DNA from: Cepaea nemoralis
Taxonomy: Eukaryota > Mollusca > Gastropoda > Stylommatophora > Helicidae
Direction of reading: 5' to 3'
Length of the DNA stretch: 64,000 nucleotides
Assembly (NCBI GenBank): GCA_014155875.1
Contig: JACEFZ010004188.1
Span: 452,001 to 516,000 of the forward strand
Shown here: in pieces, positions 35,095 through 46,009 of the stretch
Layout: each line of letters starts with the position of its first letter
Numbering within the stretch: the first letter of the stretch is position 1
Made by a program: the position numbers and the translations under genes
The notes under the pieces: model-generated
Told to the model about the DNA's origin: nothing
The model's database searches: none
The model's input: only the letters and a program-made list of their open reading frames with translations

Positions 35095-35690
35095 TCAATC
35101 AGGTGTCGTCTCCACAATGAAGGTTGGCTGCAATGGATCTCCAACACTGTTTTTCTCTCGCCCTGACTGTACATTCTATCAGACTGCTGTTCGTCCATCT
35201 ATTGATGTTATCTTCCCACATGTACCGTTGTCTACCGCTTGTTCGCTTGCCTTCAACCTTACCCCCCAGTATGGTTTTTATAAGTATTAAGTCTTTTAAC
35301 GTGGCCGAAATGTTTCCATTGCCTCTTTTTCATTTATTTCATCAACTTTCTTTTCATTCCCAGTTTTCCTAGATCCTCTGTATTTGATTGTTTTTGTTTC
35401 CATGAAATACGACATATTCGTCTGTATATCCATATCTCAAGGGCCTCTATTCGACTTTCTAGTTGCTTGTTCAATGTCCAGGCTTCCACGCCTTACAGTA
35501 GTGTTATATATGTGTAGCATTTGACAATTGTCATTTTTAATGCGCTGTTAATCTCTCTAGATGTTAATACTGATTTTATGTTATTGAAAGCATTTCTGGC
35601 CATTCCTATTCTCTTTTTAAAATTCTTCTTCATTTCTGCCATCATGTGTGATTGCATGTCCAAGACAGGAGAAACTTGTTACTTGTTCTA
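35095..35690 (-). mobile_element. LINE 3' half fragment
   Basis: The - strand gives EEWTLNKQLESRIEALEIWI-like and KKRQWKHFGHVK-like pieces in shifting frames, an RT-LINE C-terminus. It is flanked on both sides by the 34913/35686 duplication. Confidence 0.65.
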
Positions 35691-35751
35691 AGAGATTCCG
35701 TTTACTTTCTTATGTGATTTGATTAAAAAGCCTGTTATGTAAGGAGCCTAC

Positions 35752-36036
35752 CTGTTAAATCGAGAATCCCTGGGAGTTCTTTGGCTTGCTGCAGCCATAA
35801 CACGAACATAGCTATCAACTTTGGGAAGCTGATAGTACCGGCTGGTGTCCATCAAACAGCTGAGATTAGCTCTGTTGGGCAGGCGGGAGGTCGGCGCGCT
35901 GTATCCGGGTGCTATCACCACATAGGCACTTAACAATTTGTAGTGCTTAGGAACCACACCTGGAAAGCAGATGCATTCTGTGACGTCTAGGATCCTTCTC
36001 AGATCGTGCTCATTCACACCCAACCAGACAGTCGAG
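35752..36036 (-). CDS. PXYLP1-like: PXYLP1-like protein, middle exon (RHGDR motif replaced by APGYS)
   Basis: The donor is TTTAACAG|gtaggc, phase 2, which joins exactly to the next exon at 30263. The protein reads HYKLLSAYVVIAPGYSAPTS, then NLSCLMDTSRYYQLPKVDSY and VRVMAAAS. In PXYLP1-type phosphatases this place reads as a beta strand followed by RHGDRxP; here (35898-35912) Arg, His, Asp and Arg are all replaced, while the Gly and Pro remain. The spacing to the next cysteine is nearly kept. The 5' end is uncertain: TAG|ctcgac at 36036 has the better pyrimidine tract, but its phase does not fit the candidate first exon directly, so another exon or a closer acceptor is possible. Confidence 0.78.
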
Positions 36037-36059
36037 CTAACACATCAATTGTGGGTGGA

Positions 36060-36240
36060 GTGGGGGGAAGGTTGTCCTTCGTGGCGAAATGGTGAAGGTG
36101 TTTGTCTCCTGCTCAGGAGGTCTTGGGTTTGTATTCGAACACTCTCTCATTCGATTCACGAGTGCAGTTTTTGGGCGACTCACGGAAATTCGTCACCTGA
36201 GCGAACTACAGAGTGCGTGCTTCGTGTCACCTTTTAGGCA
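36060..36240 (+). mobile_element. tRNA-derived SINE-like sequence
   Basis: A box tggcgaaatgg is a perfect consensus match, followed by an anticodon-like arm ctcctgctcaggag and gggtttgtattcga as a weak B box. Only this copy is visible, next to the PXYLP1-like exon. Confidence 0.5.
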
Positions 36241-36532
36241 GGTGGTTAGCTGATTTACGAAACGTAACGAACGAACGAATGAACTTTATTTTCGAAGGGT
36301 TAAGAATTGGGCACGTAGGCCTGTTTGGCATTTTGCCCTTCGTATATCTTTGTTCTCATACATTATTTCATTCATTCATCACTTATGAAGCAAATCTTAG
36401 ACAACAACAACAACAACCAAAGATAAACCAAGTATTATACAAGTATGGAAAATGTGCAATAATCAATAATACATGCCTCGCTAAAACTAATTGTTGCCGT
36501 GGCAATTATAATTAGCTAAGGTAGCTGTTAGG

Positions 36533-37150
36533 AGAAATTACTAAATACTAGCCATGGTACACAACCTGTGGTGCTATTGACAGATGCAAAATCAGTACTC
36601 GGAGCCCACCTGTCTGGGACATTGCCAGTACTAAGGACACTACTTTCTGAACTTAGCAGTCAGCTTAAGGTCACCGTACATTGGATACCATCTCGCCGTG
36701 GAGTATCCGGAAACGAGAGAGCTGATCGACTAGCTAAGGAAGGAGCAACAGAAAAACAGCCTGATGTACCTGTGTCAGAAAGCCACCAACACCAGCTCAA
36801 GACGATTACCACGTTATGGACAGACCAGAAAAAGTCATTATTCTGCACCTCAGAACAGGACACAATAGATTACGCAACCACATGTATACAAAATTCAAGA
36901 ATGGTGAATTAGCCATGTGCACATGTTGATTGGCACCGCAGACAACAGAGCACATACTCCAAGACTGCCAATAATACATCATATCTAGGCAAACCTGGCC
37001 TAGAAAAACAACAGTGGAAGGTAAACTCTATGGACAAATGAGTGAACTAAAAAATACAGTGAATTTCACACAAGAGACAATATTGCAGATATAGACAAAC
37101 TTCAAATGACAAACTTCAAGCGAACGAAAGTAGAACAAGAAAAAGAAGAA
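36533..37150 (+). mobile_element. LINE family 1, 5'-truncated copy (RNase H and 3' end)
   Basis: Matches 1900-2522: VVLLTDAKSVLGAHLSGTLP, then VSGNERADRLAKEGATEKQP and a frameshifted C-terminus, ending caaacttcaagcgaacgaaa. Confidence 0.9.
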
Positions 37151-37176
37151 TGTTTACTATACTAGCTGACCTGTAA

Positions 37177-37177
37177 A

Positions 37178-37233
<56 letters not shown>
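37177..37233 (+). repeat. (ATT)n microsatellite
   Basis: Perfect trinucleotide run of about 55 bp. Confidence 0.97.
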
Positions 37234-37234
<1 letters not shown>

Positions 37235-37465
37235 GCCGGCTCCATGGCCGAGGGTTTGCAGCTTTCTCCGCTAACCCGAATACTCTCGTCACGTGACGCG
37301 ACGAGAATTAGTAGTGGTTCGAATTGCAAAAGTGACTTATGAGAGTATGGAGCCGGTCGCTCAGAAAGTCGTGGCGTGCTAATGAGCGTAATCCAGCCTA
37401 GGAATCAACATACAGCTGAAAGATGCTGGTGTTGACCGCAATATCCTGAAATAGGATGGAAACGC
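37234..37465 (+). mobile_element. SINE3 copy with complete tRNA-like head
   Basis: gccggctccatggccgaggg begins the head; ggttcgaattgc is the B box; ggagccggt pairs with the starting ccggctcc, so the head can fold back. The tail gctcagaaagtcgtggcgtg ... gatgctggtgttgaccgcaa is the SINE3 body. Confidence 0.7.
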
Positions 37466-37489
37466 GGAAAAAAAATTTATTATTATTTC

Positions 37490-37735
37490 GCACTCACTCT
37501 CTTTGAACTCAAGTGTAGTTCATATACGCTACTTATAGAAGCAATAAACTGAATTTTGCGTGTGGGTTAGTTTCACTATTACCAGAGGTACTTGCAATTT
37601 ACGTCCCAAGTCAAGGATGAGAAGTTAACATTTTAGTCCAACTGACTGGTGTAAGAGTTGAACCCGCTAGCTCGGCACCAGCACACCGGATGTTTCAGAA
37701 CGTACGCTCTTATCCATTGGGCCACGCTGACCTAG
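37490..37735 (-). mobile_element. SINE1 copy
   Basis: ctttgaactcaagtgtagtt, tttacgtcccaagtcaagga, gttgaacccgctagctcgg and ccattgggccacgctgacct. Confidence 0.83.
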
Positions 37736-37755
37736 AATTATTATTATTATTATTA

Positions 37756-37850
<95 letters not shown>

Positions 37851-37851
37851 G
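37736..37851 (+). repeat. (ATT)n microsatellite
   Basis: About 115 bp with one missing base near 37755. Confidence 0.97.
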
Positions 37852-37951
37852 AAACGGATACAGGCCGAGCTATATCGGTTACAGCCGGTGCAATAAAGTC
37901 GATTCTCCAAAATTCAGATACAGTAAGTCGCATAAGACGGTTCATCATACC

Positions 37952-38182
37952 ATGGCACTAACTCAGTTAAACTTAACATTGATTGAAATGAACGGTAAAA
38001 GGAGGCATGGTTTTTGGAAGAAGAGGCGGGGATACATCAGTTCGATGATGGACACGGGAGATTCCAGGCTCCCTGGGAACGCAAATACGCGAGGCAGGGG
38101 AACTGACAAAATATTGAAAATATTTTCAGCGGGCCTTAATGAGAGCTACGTCCTGCAAGAGGATCTGCTATATGATGACTAG
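37952..38182 (+). other. 76-codon ORF of unknown nature
   Basis: Reads MNGKRRHGFWKKRRGYISSM and further basic residues; I do not recognise it. It has no splice-like ends or second copy in the window and could be chance or a repeat remnant. Confidence 0.2.
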
Positions 38183-38224
38183 CCCTAGCAGAGGCATATT
38201 CATCCTACGAAAACTGCACTCGTG

Positions 38225-38300
38225 AACCATAAGACTTAGCCTGGAATCGAATCCACAACCTTCAGAACGCGAGGCGAGCTATGTAACCACTTTGTACCGC
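38225..38300 (-). mobile_element. Possible tRNA-like SINE head
   Basis: ggaatcgaatccacaacc is a good inverted B box; the A box is weak. Confidence 0.3.
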
Positions 38301-38552
38301 AGACCCGAAACCATACATCACCAGCTTAGATTCGCTCCTGTAAACACATGATCAATGGCGGCTCCTAAGTCGGGGCTCAGACACAATATAAGCATAGACT
38401 GATCTTTTCATGACGCTGCCGAAGTTCGTTCACTAACGCAGTTTTCTGTACACTGCCCCCACCGCATGTTTTATTTGCAACTTTGAACTTATGCCCATAA
38501 ACATTCAAGATTCCAAAAACAACGGCTTTCAGCGGTTCTCAAGTAGCCGTAT

Positions 38553-38743
38553 TCACGCGCTGACGTGGAGGCAGCGAACGTATTAGTTACCACCAAGATC
38601 TCGGGCCAGCAGGATGTGGGTCTACATCTATATAGTATGTTACGGTTTTGATATGAAGATGTCTCCTGCAATAAACTTAGACAGTAACTACTGCTTGGCC
38701 TCTGCGTTCGTTCAGTTGCATTCGTGTCCCGTTGCTCTGTTAT
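38553..38743 (+). repeat. 5' LTR (visible shared part)
   Basis: Starts cacgcgctgacgtggaggca and ends cgttgctctgttata. It carries ~18 bp with a TATA-like tctatatagta that the 3' LTR lacks. Sequence further left no longer matches, so the LTR start is truncated or diverged. Confidence 0.8.
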
Positions 38744-38752
38744 AGGACACGA

Positions 38753-38769
38753 AATGGTGCCGCGACATC
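38753..38769 (+). other. Primer-binding-site-like sequence
   Basis: tggtgccgcgacatcgg, about 10 nt inside the LTR end, resembles a site for the 3' end of tRNA-His (TGGTGCCGTGACTCGG) with a few differences. Confidence 0.5.
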
Positions 38770-38989
38770 GGACTTCAAACCTGGGTTGTTGTAAAGAAAA
38801 CGTAAAGAGTATACGGCACAGTTGGAGACGTTTATTGAACACGCCTTGAAAATGGATTCCGTTGCTACAACATTGTCGTTGTGTATGAGACTCACAACAG
38901 CCGCAAGCCAGCCCAGGGGTGGTTGTTTGTGATTTCTCAGGCTGAATCGTCGTGATACAGTCTGTGTGAGTGTCAAGAGGTTGACCAAA

Positions 38990-39350
38990 GCCGCTGCTCT
39001 GCACTGTAGTTTGTTTTGAGAGGCTGACCAACGCCGCTGCTCTGCACTGTCGTTTGTTATGAGAGGCTCACCAACGCCGCTGCTCTGCACTGTAGTTTGT
39101 TTTGAGAGGCTGACCAGCGCCGCTGCTCTGCACTGTCGTTTGTTTTGAGAGGCTGACCAACGCTGCTGCTCTGCACTGTCGTTTGTTTTGAGAGACTAAC
39201 CAAGGCCGCTGATCGCTGTCGTTCATTGCTGATTTCAGGGGGCTGGCCAGTGCTGCCCTCTGATCGCTGTCGTTCATTGCTGATTTCGAGGGGCCAACCA
39301 AGGCCGCTGATCGCTGTCGTTCATTGCTGACTTCGAGGGGCTTTACCATA
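38990..39350 (+). repeat. 43-bp minisatellite in the LTR-element leader
   Basis: Units start ctgctctgcactgtcgtttg at 38994, 39037 and so on; a related ctgatcgctgtcgttcattg repeat of ~54 bp follows from 39208. Confidence 0.92.
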
Positions 39351-39639
39351 GCCACAGTCGTGCATTACTGATCCTTGTGAGGCTTGCTGTCGAGGAAGTG
39401 CTGTTCTCTGATCCTTGTGAAACCTGCTCTCGAAGACGTGCTGCTCTCTGATCGTTGATGAGGCCTAATGTCAAGACACCTACGATCTAGACTCGAAACT
39501 GAACTGTTAACGTAACAGAAGCACGAAAAATTTCCAAAGGAAAATATTAAACAATAATTAATTAATTAATTAAGTAAATTTCTGTAAAAGTGGAGTTTAA
39601 CATATAAATTATAATATTGTATTATAATATTAAGTTAGA

Positions 39640-39890
39640 ATGGAACAGCAAGACATGTCATTGGGGCAGGTATTGAATGGGGTAGGGAGAGCCATATCTA
39701 AGTTGGACGCAGCCTTGAAACAACAGAGCATAGGTATTGATATTGAGAAATTCAGTGGTCAGGCAAGGTATTTCAAAAAATGGATTGTAGCCATCGAGAA
39801 ACACGCTTTTTTTGGTAGGAGCTACAGATGACGAGAAGTTTAATTTAAATTAGTTCAGGAGTAGGCATATGGGTATAATTATTTGTTTTA
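39640..39890 (+). pseudogene. gag-like N-terminal ORF, broken at a T run
   Basis: ATG at 39640; MEQQDMSLGQVLNGVGRAIS, then KFSGQARYFKKWIVAIEKHA. One extra T in the run at ~39807 ends it early; in the next frame it goes on FLVGATDDEKFNLN. The F-G-x...W pattern is that of retrotransposon Gag N-termini; I cannot assign the superfamily. Confidence 0.55.
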
Positions 39891-40040
39891 AGATAGAATT
39901 GAAGAATTGAAAATCTGATGCATTTTTATAAAAAGATTTGTCTTTGAGTAACCTTTTGCAGAGTATATGCTAGCGATAGGAAAGCTGCCTACGTATTGAA
40001 AACAACAATGCTTTATATCATAAAGACGTGGTGAGCTACC

Positions 40041-41175
40041 ATGGAAATCTTTTATAGGAGGTTGGGACGTGTGACAGAGTTGATTTATGGCTTAAAAATT
40101 GACATAGATAGAATTTCGTCTATGATAGAATTGATAAAGAGGCAGACGCCTGAACGAACGGAGCATGAGACAGGTATGAGATATTATGGTGTAGGAAAGC
40201 CCAATAGATGGCAGCCGGTCAATAGGAATGATAACCAGTGTGGCTACAATACTAAAGTTATTAGCTATATAAATATGAAAGCAGATAAGAGTGAGACACA
40301 GAGATATATAGGAATTAGGTAATGGTCAGAAAAGGAAACAGTGGTCTTGGCCTTCAAATAGTGAAAACGCAAGAGCTTTACGAGAAAACTGGTTACAGAT
40401 CAGACAGTTGCGATATTCCGTTGCAAGGTTGAGTAACAGAGAAGAAAATACATACAGGGCTTTAGGTGGTAAGGAGGTGTTTTCAGTTTTTAGGGGCAGA
40501 CAGGAAAGAGAGACACAGACGCAGATGATTGAAATGGTAGATAATAACACACAGACACAAATTGATACCGTAGAAAAGAAAACTCAGGTACAACCAGCCA
40601 GCAAGATAACGAAGTGAAGTCAAACCGAGTTTGTGGAAATTGTAGAAACCCCTCATGTGAAATTGGAAAAAGGAAACACAGTTGAAATTAAGAAAGATAG
40701 ACAGACAAAGACCAAGAGGAAAGTTAGAAAAAACGTTAGGGATAGAACTGCAACTAGTCTATTAGTCAATATAGGTACGACTGGTGTATCAGATTCTTCA
40801 GATGGAGACATTGAGTTTATCCCTGACCGAAGCATAAAAGGTAGTGGTATAAATAAGAATGTCAGGTGTACTGGTTCGGGTTATAGAGACGTTGCTTCCT
40901 CTTCTATAACATGTAAACAGGCTGCAAGAACAACTATGGCCACTGATTATCCAGAGGACGACGAGTTAGGTAGATATAAACAATATGGAACAATGACAGA
41001 TACGGCAAACGAACAACCATTTAAGAGGAAGAAACGTAAGAAGGGGGTGTCAGGAATTTCTATTAACCCGACGTATACAGAAGATGACGCGAGAAAGATT
41101 AGAGAGTATATGCTTTTAAGACCTGAATTCTTCACACTTACAGATATTGAAGATGAAGAAATCTGCTTTGATTAG
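40041..41175 (+). pseudogene. Second ORF of the LTR element (basic, one shift, one nonsense codon)
   Basis: 40041-40320 reads MEIFYRRLGRVTELIYGLKI and, after a shift near 40320, NGQKRKQWSWPSN and on without a stop to TGA at 40615. The same frame then runs from 40618 to the stop at 41173-41175. The late part has KRKKRKKG, a nuclear-localisation-like stretch, and an acidic end. I do not recognise the protein; it could be the rest of Gag. Confidence 0.45.
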
Positions 41176-41179
41176 AGTT

Positions 41180-43490
41180 GAAAGGTTGACTGAGAATTGA
41201 CTGCAGGTGATTGGTGTAGGATGAGTTTAAGGGGAGATTGATGAGAAGTGAGTGAGTAGTAGAGTATCGAAGTAGTTATGTTGTAGATACGCAGGGAGTG
41301 TCTTTGCGTGCGTAAAGGTGTGGACAAACCTGTGTTAGTCGCGCTGATTATTGAAGAAGTGGAGAGATGGCTTGACGGGAAATTTTGCAGATAGCAGGAG
41401 AGAATTTTTTTTTTTATTTAATGATGATTTAAAATGTGAGACCTATGTATTGAGGTTAGAAGACAAATCATTTTATACCACTGTATTTGATGAAATACAG
41501 TAGCTGTAAATTACAGATGAATGTGGTAATTAGAGAAGGTTGGTAGATAGCCTGGTTATGACTTATTGTGTTTTTCTTTAGCGAGTAGACAATTGGTTAT
41601 TAGTCCAAAAATAGGTTTTAATTGAATATGATTTTTTGATGCATCATGTATATTATGTTATATTATTTTGATTGAGGTTTTCCCTTGACTTGGTTACTAA
41701 TTGATTCTGTAAAACGATTGCCATTTTATTCTGTATGTGGGGGATAAACATTGCGTAGAAAATGTTGGGGGGAAAGATATCCTGTTTTGATTTGGTTTGC
41801 TCATGATTGTGGTTTTCATTTGAATTGCCTTGTTTAATATTCGATCAATTGTTTTGACTTATAATTATTAGACAGTTATTATTTTGCTATTTATGATTAA
41901 GTTTGATAAAAAGTTGGTTTAGACTAGGTCTAATGGAAAAAGTAATAGGACACTACATTCAGATAAAGAGAGACATATTCGCCTTGTTGGAAGTGGGTTC
42001 AGTAAACTGAAACAAATATGCAGTAAGTGTCATAAGCTTAGAGGGTAGAAGTTGATAAAGAGTCAATTTTGTAATAGTTTGGGAGATGGATAATAGATAT
42101 TTGAAAATATAAGTGCTGCGTTAATAGAAACACATAGATTGAATGCCATGCTTTAATGTGGGGGTTGTAATAGGTGCTGCGCTAGTCAGCGTTAATAGAA
42201 ACACATGGATTGAAGGCCATGTTTGGATTGTGGGGGAGATTGGTTTAACTCAAAAAGGGGGCTGTGGTTATCAGCATTAAACATATGTCAGCACAGTATT
42301 TGGGGAGTAAGTATGTTCATAGTAAATGAACATTGTCAATATTAATTAGGGACGCTGTGGTTACAGCATGAAATAAGTAGAAGTAGAAATTATGTTCATA
42401 ATATATGAACAGTAAAATTTTTTGAACATGGATCGAAAGCCATGGAGGTTTGGGAAGGTGTGTTATAAATAAAGGATACTGATATAGTATAGACAAGGGG
42501 GAAGGTACAGTCATAAAGTCATATTTTACTGGCTGTTGTTGGCAGCACAAATGATACAGGTCAGAGAGTAGAATAATATTTTTAATCTTGAGAGTATAAA
42601 GATGGAGTTTTAGATCGACGTAACTTTTAACAAGAATATTTACTATGAACAAAATTGAAGAACATATCATTTTCATGGATTATATGATTCGTTTTTTTGA
42701 AAACTTTATTTTATAAAGTTTTGTGAGTGCAAGGGATGATAAATGTGACTACTGCTTACTATCTTCTTGGTGCGCACCAACCATTTCTCTGTCTATCCTG
42801 TGTTGTTTCGTTGATGTTCGCGAGAGTATGATATGTTGCATAACGCATGATAATCTTCAATTTTTGTTTATATACCAATGATTTCGATGGACATACGTGT
42901 CTATGAAATATGTAGGCGGATTGCTTGTGAAGTGTATTATAAAGTGAGATGTTGTAATGTAGAATGTTACGATGTTACGATGGGAAAATATAGAAGAAAT
43001 AATTAAGGTGTAATGTTGATGGTGAATGAAGAAGAAGTATAAGTTCACGGTAAATAATAGAAGAAGTGTAAGGTTGGTTGGAGGTCATAGCGGGTGGCTA
43101 TAAGACATAAGTAGTAGAGTAGTGGAGTTGTAGGAGTAGAAGGACTGTGGAGTAATGAATAAAAGTCAGTTCCAGGTTAGAGGTATATGATTTTCGTGGT
43201 TAGGAGTTGAGCCATGTTAAAGTTGTTTAAGACATGTAAGCGGGTTGCTTGTGATTTTACAGAAACGAAGAAGAAGTAATTGTGTGGTTGGGAGAATAGC
43301 GCTTGGTATAGGATTATTTGGGGTAAGATGGGTAAGAATATAGAATTAGCGGATAGTGGTCTTGAAGCATAACTCGTGGGTCGTAGATTTAGGTTAAGTG
43401 AGTTTTGAGTTAAGACTTTTCGGGGAAAAGTCTCGTTGAGGGTAGAGAGGAAATATAACAGAGTGGCTCTGTTAAAGGGTTTAGATGGCA
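41180..43490. other. AT-rich internal region of the LTR element, non-coding
   Basis: Stops in all frames. A ~60-bp direct repeat (gtgctgcgttaatagaaaca) lies at 42110-42240. No pol motifs seen. Confidence 0.6.
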
Positions 43491-43521
43491 TGGCGTGCAA
43501 AGGGAAAAGGGTCTAATAGGT

Positions 43522-43738
43522 GATGCACGCGTGAGCACCCGGTTGTTAAGTAACTAGGGACGCTCACGCGCTGACGTGGAGGCAGGGAACGTATTAGTTA
43601 CCACCAAGATCTCGGGCCAGCAGGATGTGGGTCTACGGTTTTGATATGAAGATGTCTCCTGCAATAAACTTAGACAGTAACTACTGCTTGGCCTCTGCGT
43701 TCGTTCAGTTGCATTCGTGTCCCGTTGCTCTGTTATAC
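43522..43738 (+). repeat. 3' LTR
   Basis: If it begins tgatgcacgcgtgagcac, just after the purine tract, and ends tgttataca, it has the usual TG...CA ends and about 217 bp. Only 43562-43736 can be matched to the 5' LTR. Confidence 0.7.
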
Positions 43739-43741
43739 ATG

Positions 43742-43915
43742 TGGAGAGAGGGTTCATGCTGCATGGGCAAAACATGGTCTCTACAATTCATCCAATACTT
43801 TGTGCTATGGAGAGGTATAACTTCATCCCTAATTCCGATCATGGGTTATAGTTACTATGCCGTTTTTTAAAAGCGCACTATAATAAACTATCGCCTGTCA
43901 AGACGGCAAGGTGGC
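43742..43915 (+). repeat. R520 repeat fragment
   Basis: gagagagggttcatgctgca, actttgtgctatggagaggt, aataaactatcgcctgtcaa. Abuts the 3' LTR. Confidence 0.75.
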
Positions 43916-44379
43916 TGTGAGTGAATGCTGAATATAGCCCATGATATGAAATAACAAGTTAGCTATCTACACATTGGTCATTTTCCAGTTCTTTCGTTTT
44001 ATTTAAGTACACTGCTGCCTTATAAATTATCAGTAAAACTGTAAATTAACAAACCCCTTTTCTGGGAAAGAAGCGCAGATGGTATATGGTGGTTCACCGA
44101 TACTTTTAGACCACTTGGTACATAAATGGGGACGTAGCTAATACCAAATCGACCGCAGTTACTTATCAGCAGATGTCCTGGTGCCAAGGTTAGGCTGGAG
44201 CGATTTGGGAGCCCAGGCCAATGAAAACAAATCTCCAAAGAGGATTAAAACACACGGCTATTGGACAGACAGGCACCCATCCTCACTACTGTGACACCGC
44301 GACTCCAGGACATTATCAGTACCCCATCCCTCCACCACCGCCCTGTTTCCCTCTTGCACTCTATATCCGAGGTAATTGT

Positions 44380-44860
44380 CAAATTGTTAAAAAGATGTCA
44401 GTTGCAACGAGAACTAGAGTGTTGAGGTGCTACATAGAACCTGTACTTTTGTATGGATGTGAAGCGTGGACAATGAGCAGACAAGCTAAAAAACATCTGA
44501 TGTCTGTGGAAATGTGGTTTCTGAGGAAAATGCAAAGAATACCATGAACAGACAGAAAAACCAATGAACAAGTCCTTCAAGAAACAAATGAAGATCGTAA
44601 ACTGATTAGAGACATTAGACGTAGATAATCAAAAATTTTTTGGGCATGTTATAAGAAATGACTTGGAGAACTTGGTGACAACTGGCAAGATCAAAGGGAA
44701 GAGACCTAGGGGAAGACATAGAAGCAAATACCTGGATGGCTTGGCCACGTAGCATGGTCGAGACAGAAATACGGAGCTGATCCACGACTCTGGTGATCGA
44801 GTGAGACGACCGCCCACGCTTATCCGCATGGCACATGATGGATGGATGGATGTCTAAAAA
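44380..44860 (+). mobile_element. RTE 3' fragment with (ATGG)n tail
   Basis: SVATRTRVLRCYIEPVLLYG, CEAWTMSRQAKKHLMSVEMW, FLRKMQRIP then a stop and a frameshifted rest, ending cacatgatggatggatgga, the same tail as the intact copy. Confidence 0.9.
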
Positions 44861-44904
44861 TGCTGATAATTTAACGTTGTCTCACATAGTTATTAATTTA
44901 TATA

Positions 44905-45490
44905 TTTAATAAGAATGGAGGTGGAGGTCAGTGCAGCTTTCCGCTGGATGGAGAACACGACACACACACACACACATCGTGATGGTAACTGACTCAGAAA
45001 GCATGCTGCGGAAGGTGAGGACAGGCAAGCTTCGGGCAGAGTGGCTTGCTTCGCTTCGGAGGTCACAGGTGGCAAGCATCGCCTGGATATTTTCTCCGGG
45101 GCATGCCGGTGTGCTGGGGAATGAACAGGCGGACAGATTGGCTGGCTCTGCAAACTTGGTGGAATATTGATGCATGACAAGGCAGACGTGGTTGCGGCCT
45201 TGTGGGAGCATGTGTACACCTCGGAGGAGCAAATGGATTACCATGGTCTGGCAAGAATGAGACAGCGAGTAGTGACGAGGAGACCTGGCCGACGCTCGAC
45301 GCTCAGAGGAAAGGCGAGACGGATATATAATCAGATTGCTACTGGTACTATTGGTGTTGGAACTCTTCGCTGGCTGCTGAGGATGGGGACGGAGCGCTTA
45401 TGGGAATGCCCCGAATGCTGTGATGTCGGTTCCTAAATCAATCAATCAATCAATCAATGAATCAATGAATCAATGAATCAATCAATCAAT
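44905..45490 (+). mobile_element. LINE family 2, 3' copy with (AATC)n tail
   Basis: MEVEVSAAFRWMENT, a (CA)n run, then VTDSESMLRKVRTGKLRAEW, ASIAWIFSPGHAGVLGNEQA, DRLAGS and, after a shift at 45165, a C-terminus ending CPECCDVGS. Tail: aatc repeats from 45436. Confidence 0.88.
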
Positions 45491-45589
45491 CAATCAATCA
45501 GTTATTAATTTAAAGTTGTTTCAAACATTTGTTAATTTAACGGTGTCTCAAACAGTTATTTAACATTATCTAACTGATAGAGCAGGCGC

Positions 45590-45775
45590 TGTGCCCAAGG
45601 GATTACGCGGGCAATTTGGCAGCAGACCGCCTTGCGTTGGTTTCCATACAATGACATTAATGCCGGTCGTTCAGAAAGCAATGGCAAACTACTGAAAGTG
45701 AACATGCCCAGGAATCACAAACAGCCAAACAATGCTGGAGTTGACTGCTACTACTTGTAAAGGATATACGTTTTA
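45590..45775 (+). mobile_element. SINE3 copy
   Basis: gcagaccgccttgcgttggt, cgttcagaaagcaatggcaa, aggaatcacaaacagccaaa, ttgtaaaggatatacg. Confidence 0.8.
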
Positions 45776-46009
45776 ATGATAAACCAGGACAGTCTAGACA
45801 GGACAGTAAACATCACCGATAAATTATTCTTTCTGCAACAAATGAAGCGTTCCTGTCTTATCACTGGGGTTTGCATGCTAAATGGGCAACACTGCACGAG
45901 GCACCGACACGTAAACTAATTACCTATTTATCCATACAGACAGACATGCCAAACAAGTTTCTTATGGCCTAGTGCATAATTAATTGTTTATACTCCAATC
46001 TGTTTTGTT

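Larger units (their letters stand above)
38553..43738 (+). mobile_element. LTR retrotransposon lacking recognisable pol (~5.2 kb)
   Basis: Direct repeats at 38553-38743 and 43562-43736 are near-identical LTR parts. Just inside the left one is a primer-binding-site-like tggtgccgcgacatcgg; before the right one is a purine tract, aaagggaaaaggg (43500-43512). A 43-bp minisatellite fills the leader, followed by a gag-like ORF and a basic second ORF. From 41180 to 43490 I see no coding sequence, and no protease, RT or integrase motif anywhere. Likely a non-autonomous or deleted element. Confidence 0.75.

Noticed and set aside
38489..39355. - strand ORFs of 95-180 codons across the LTR and leader
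   Set aside because: They follow the 43-bp minisatellite and LTR antisense; no motifs, no copies elsewhere.
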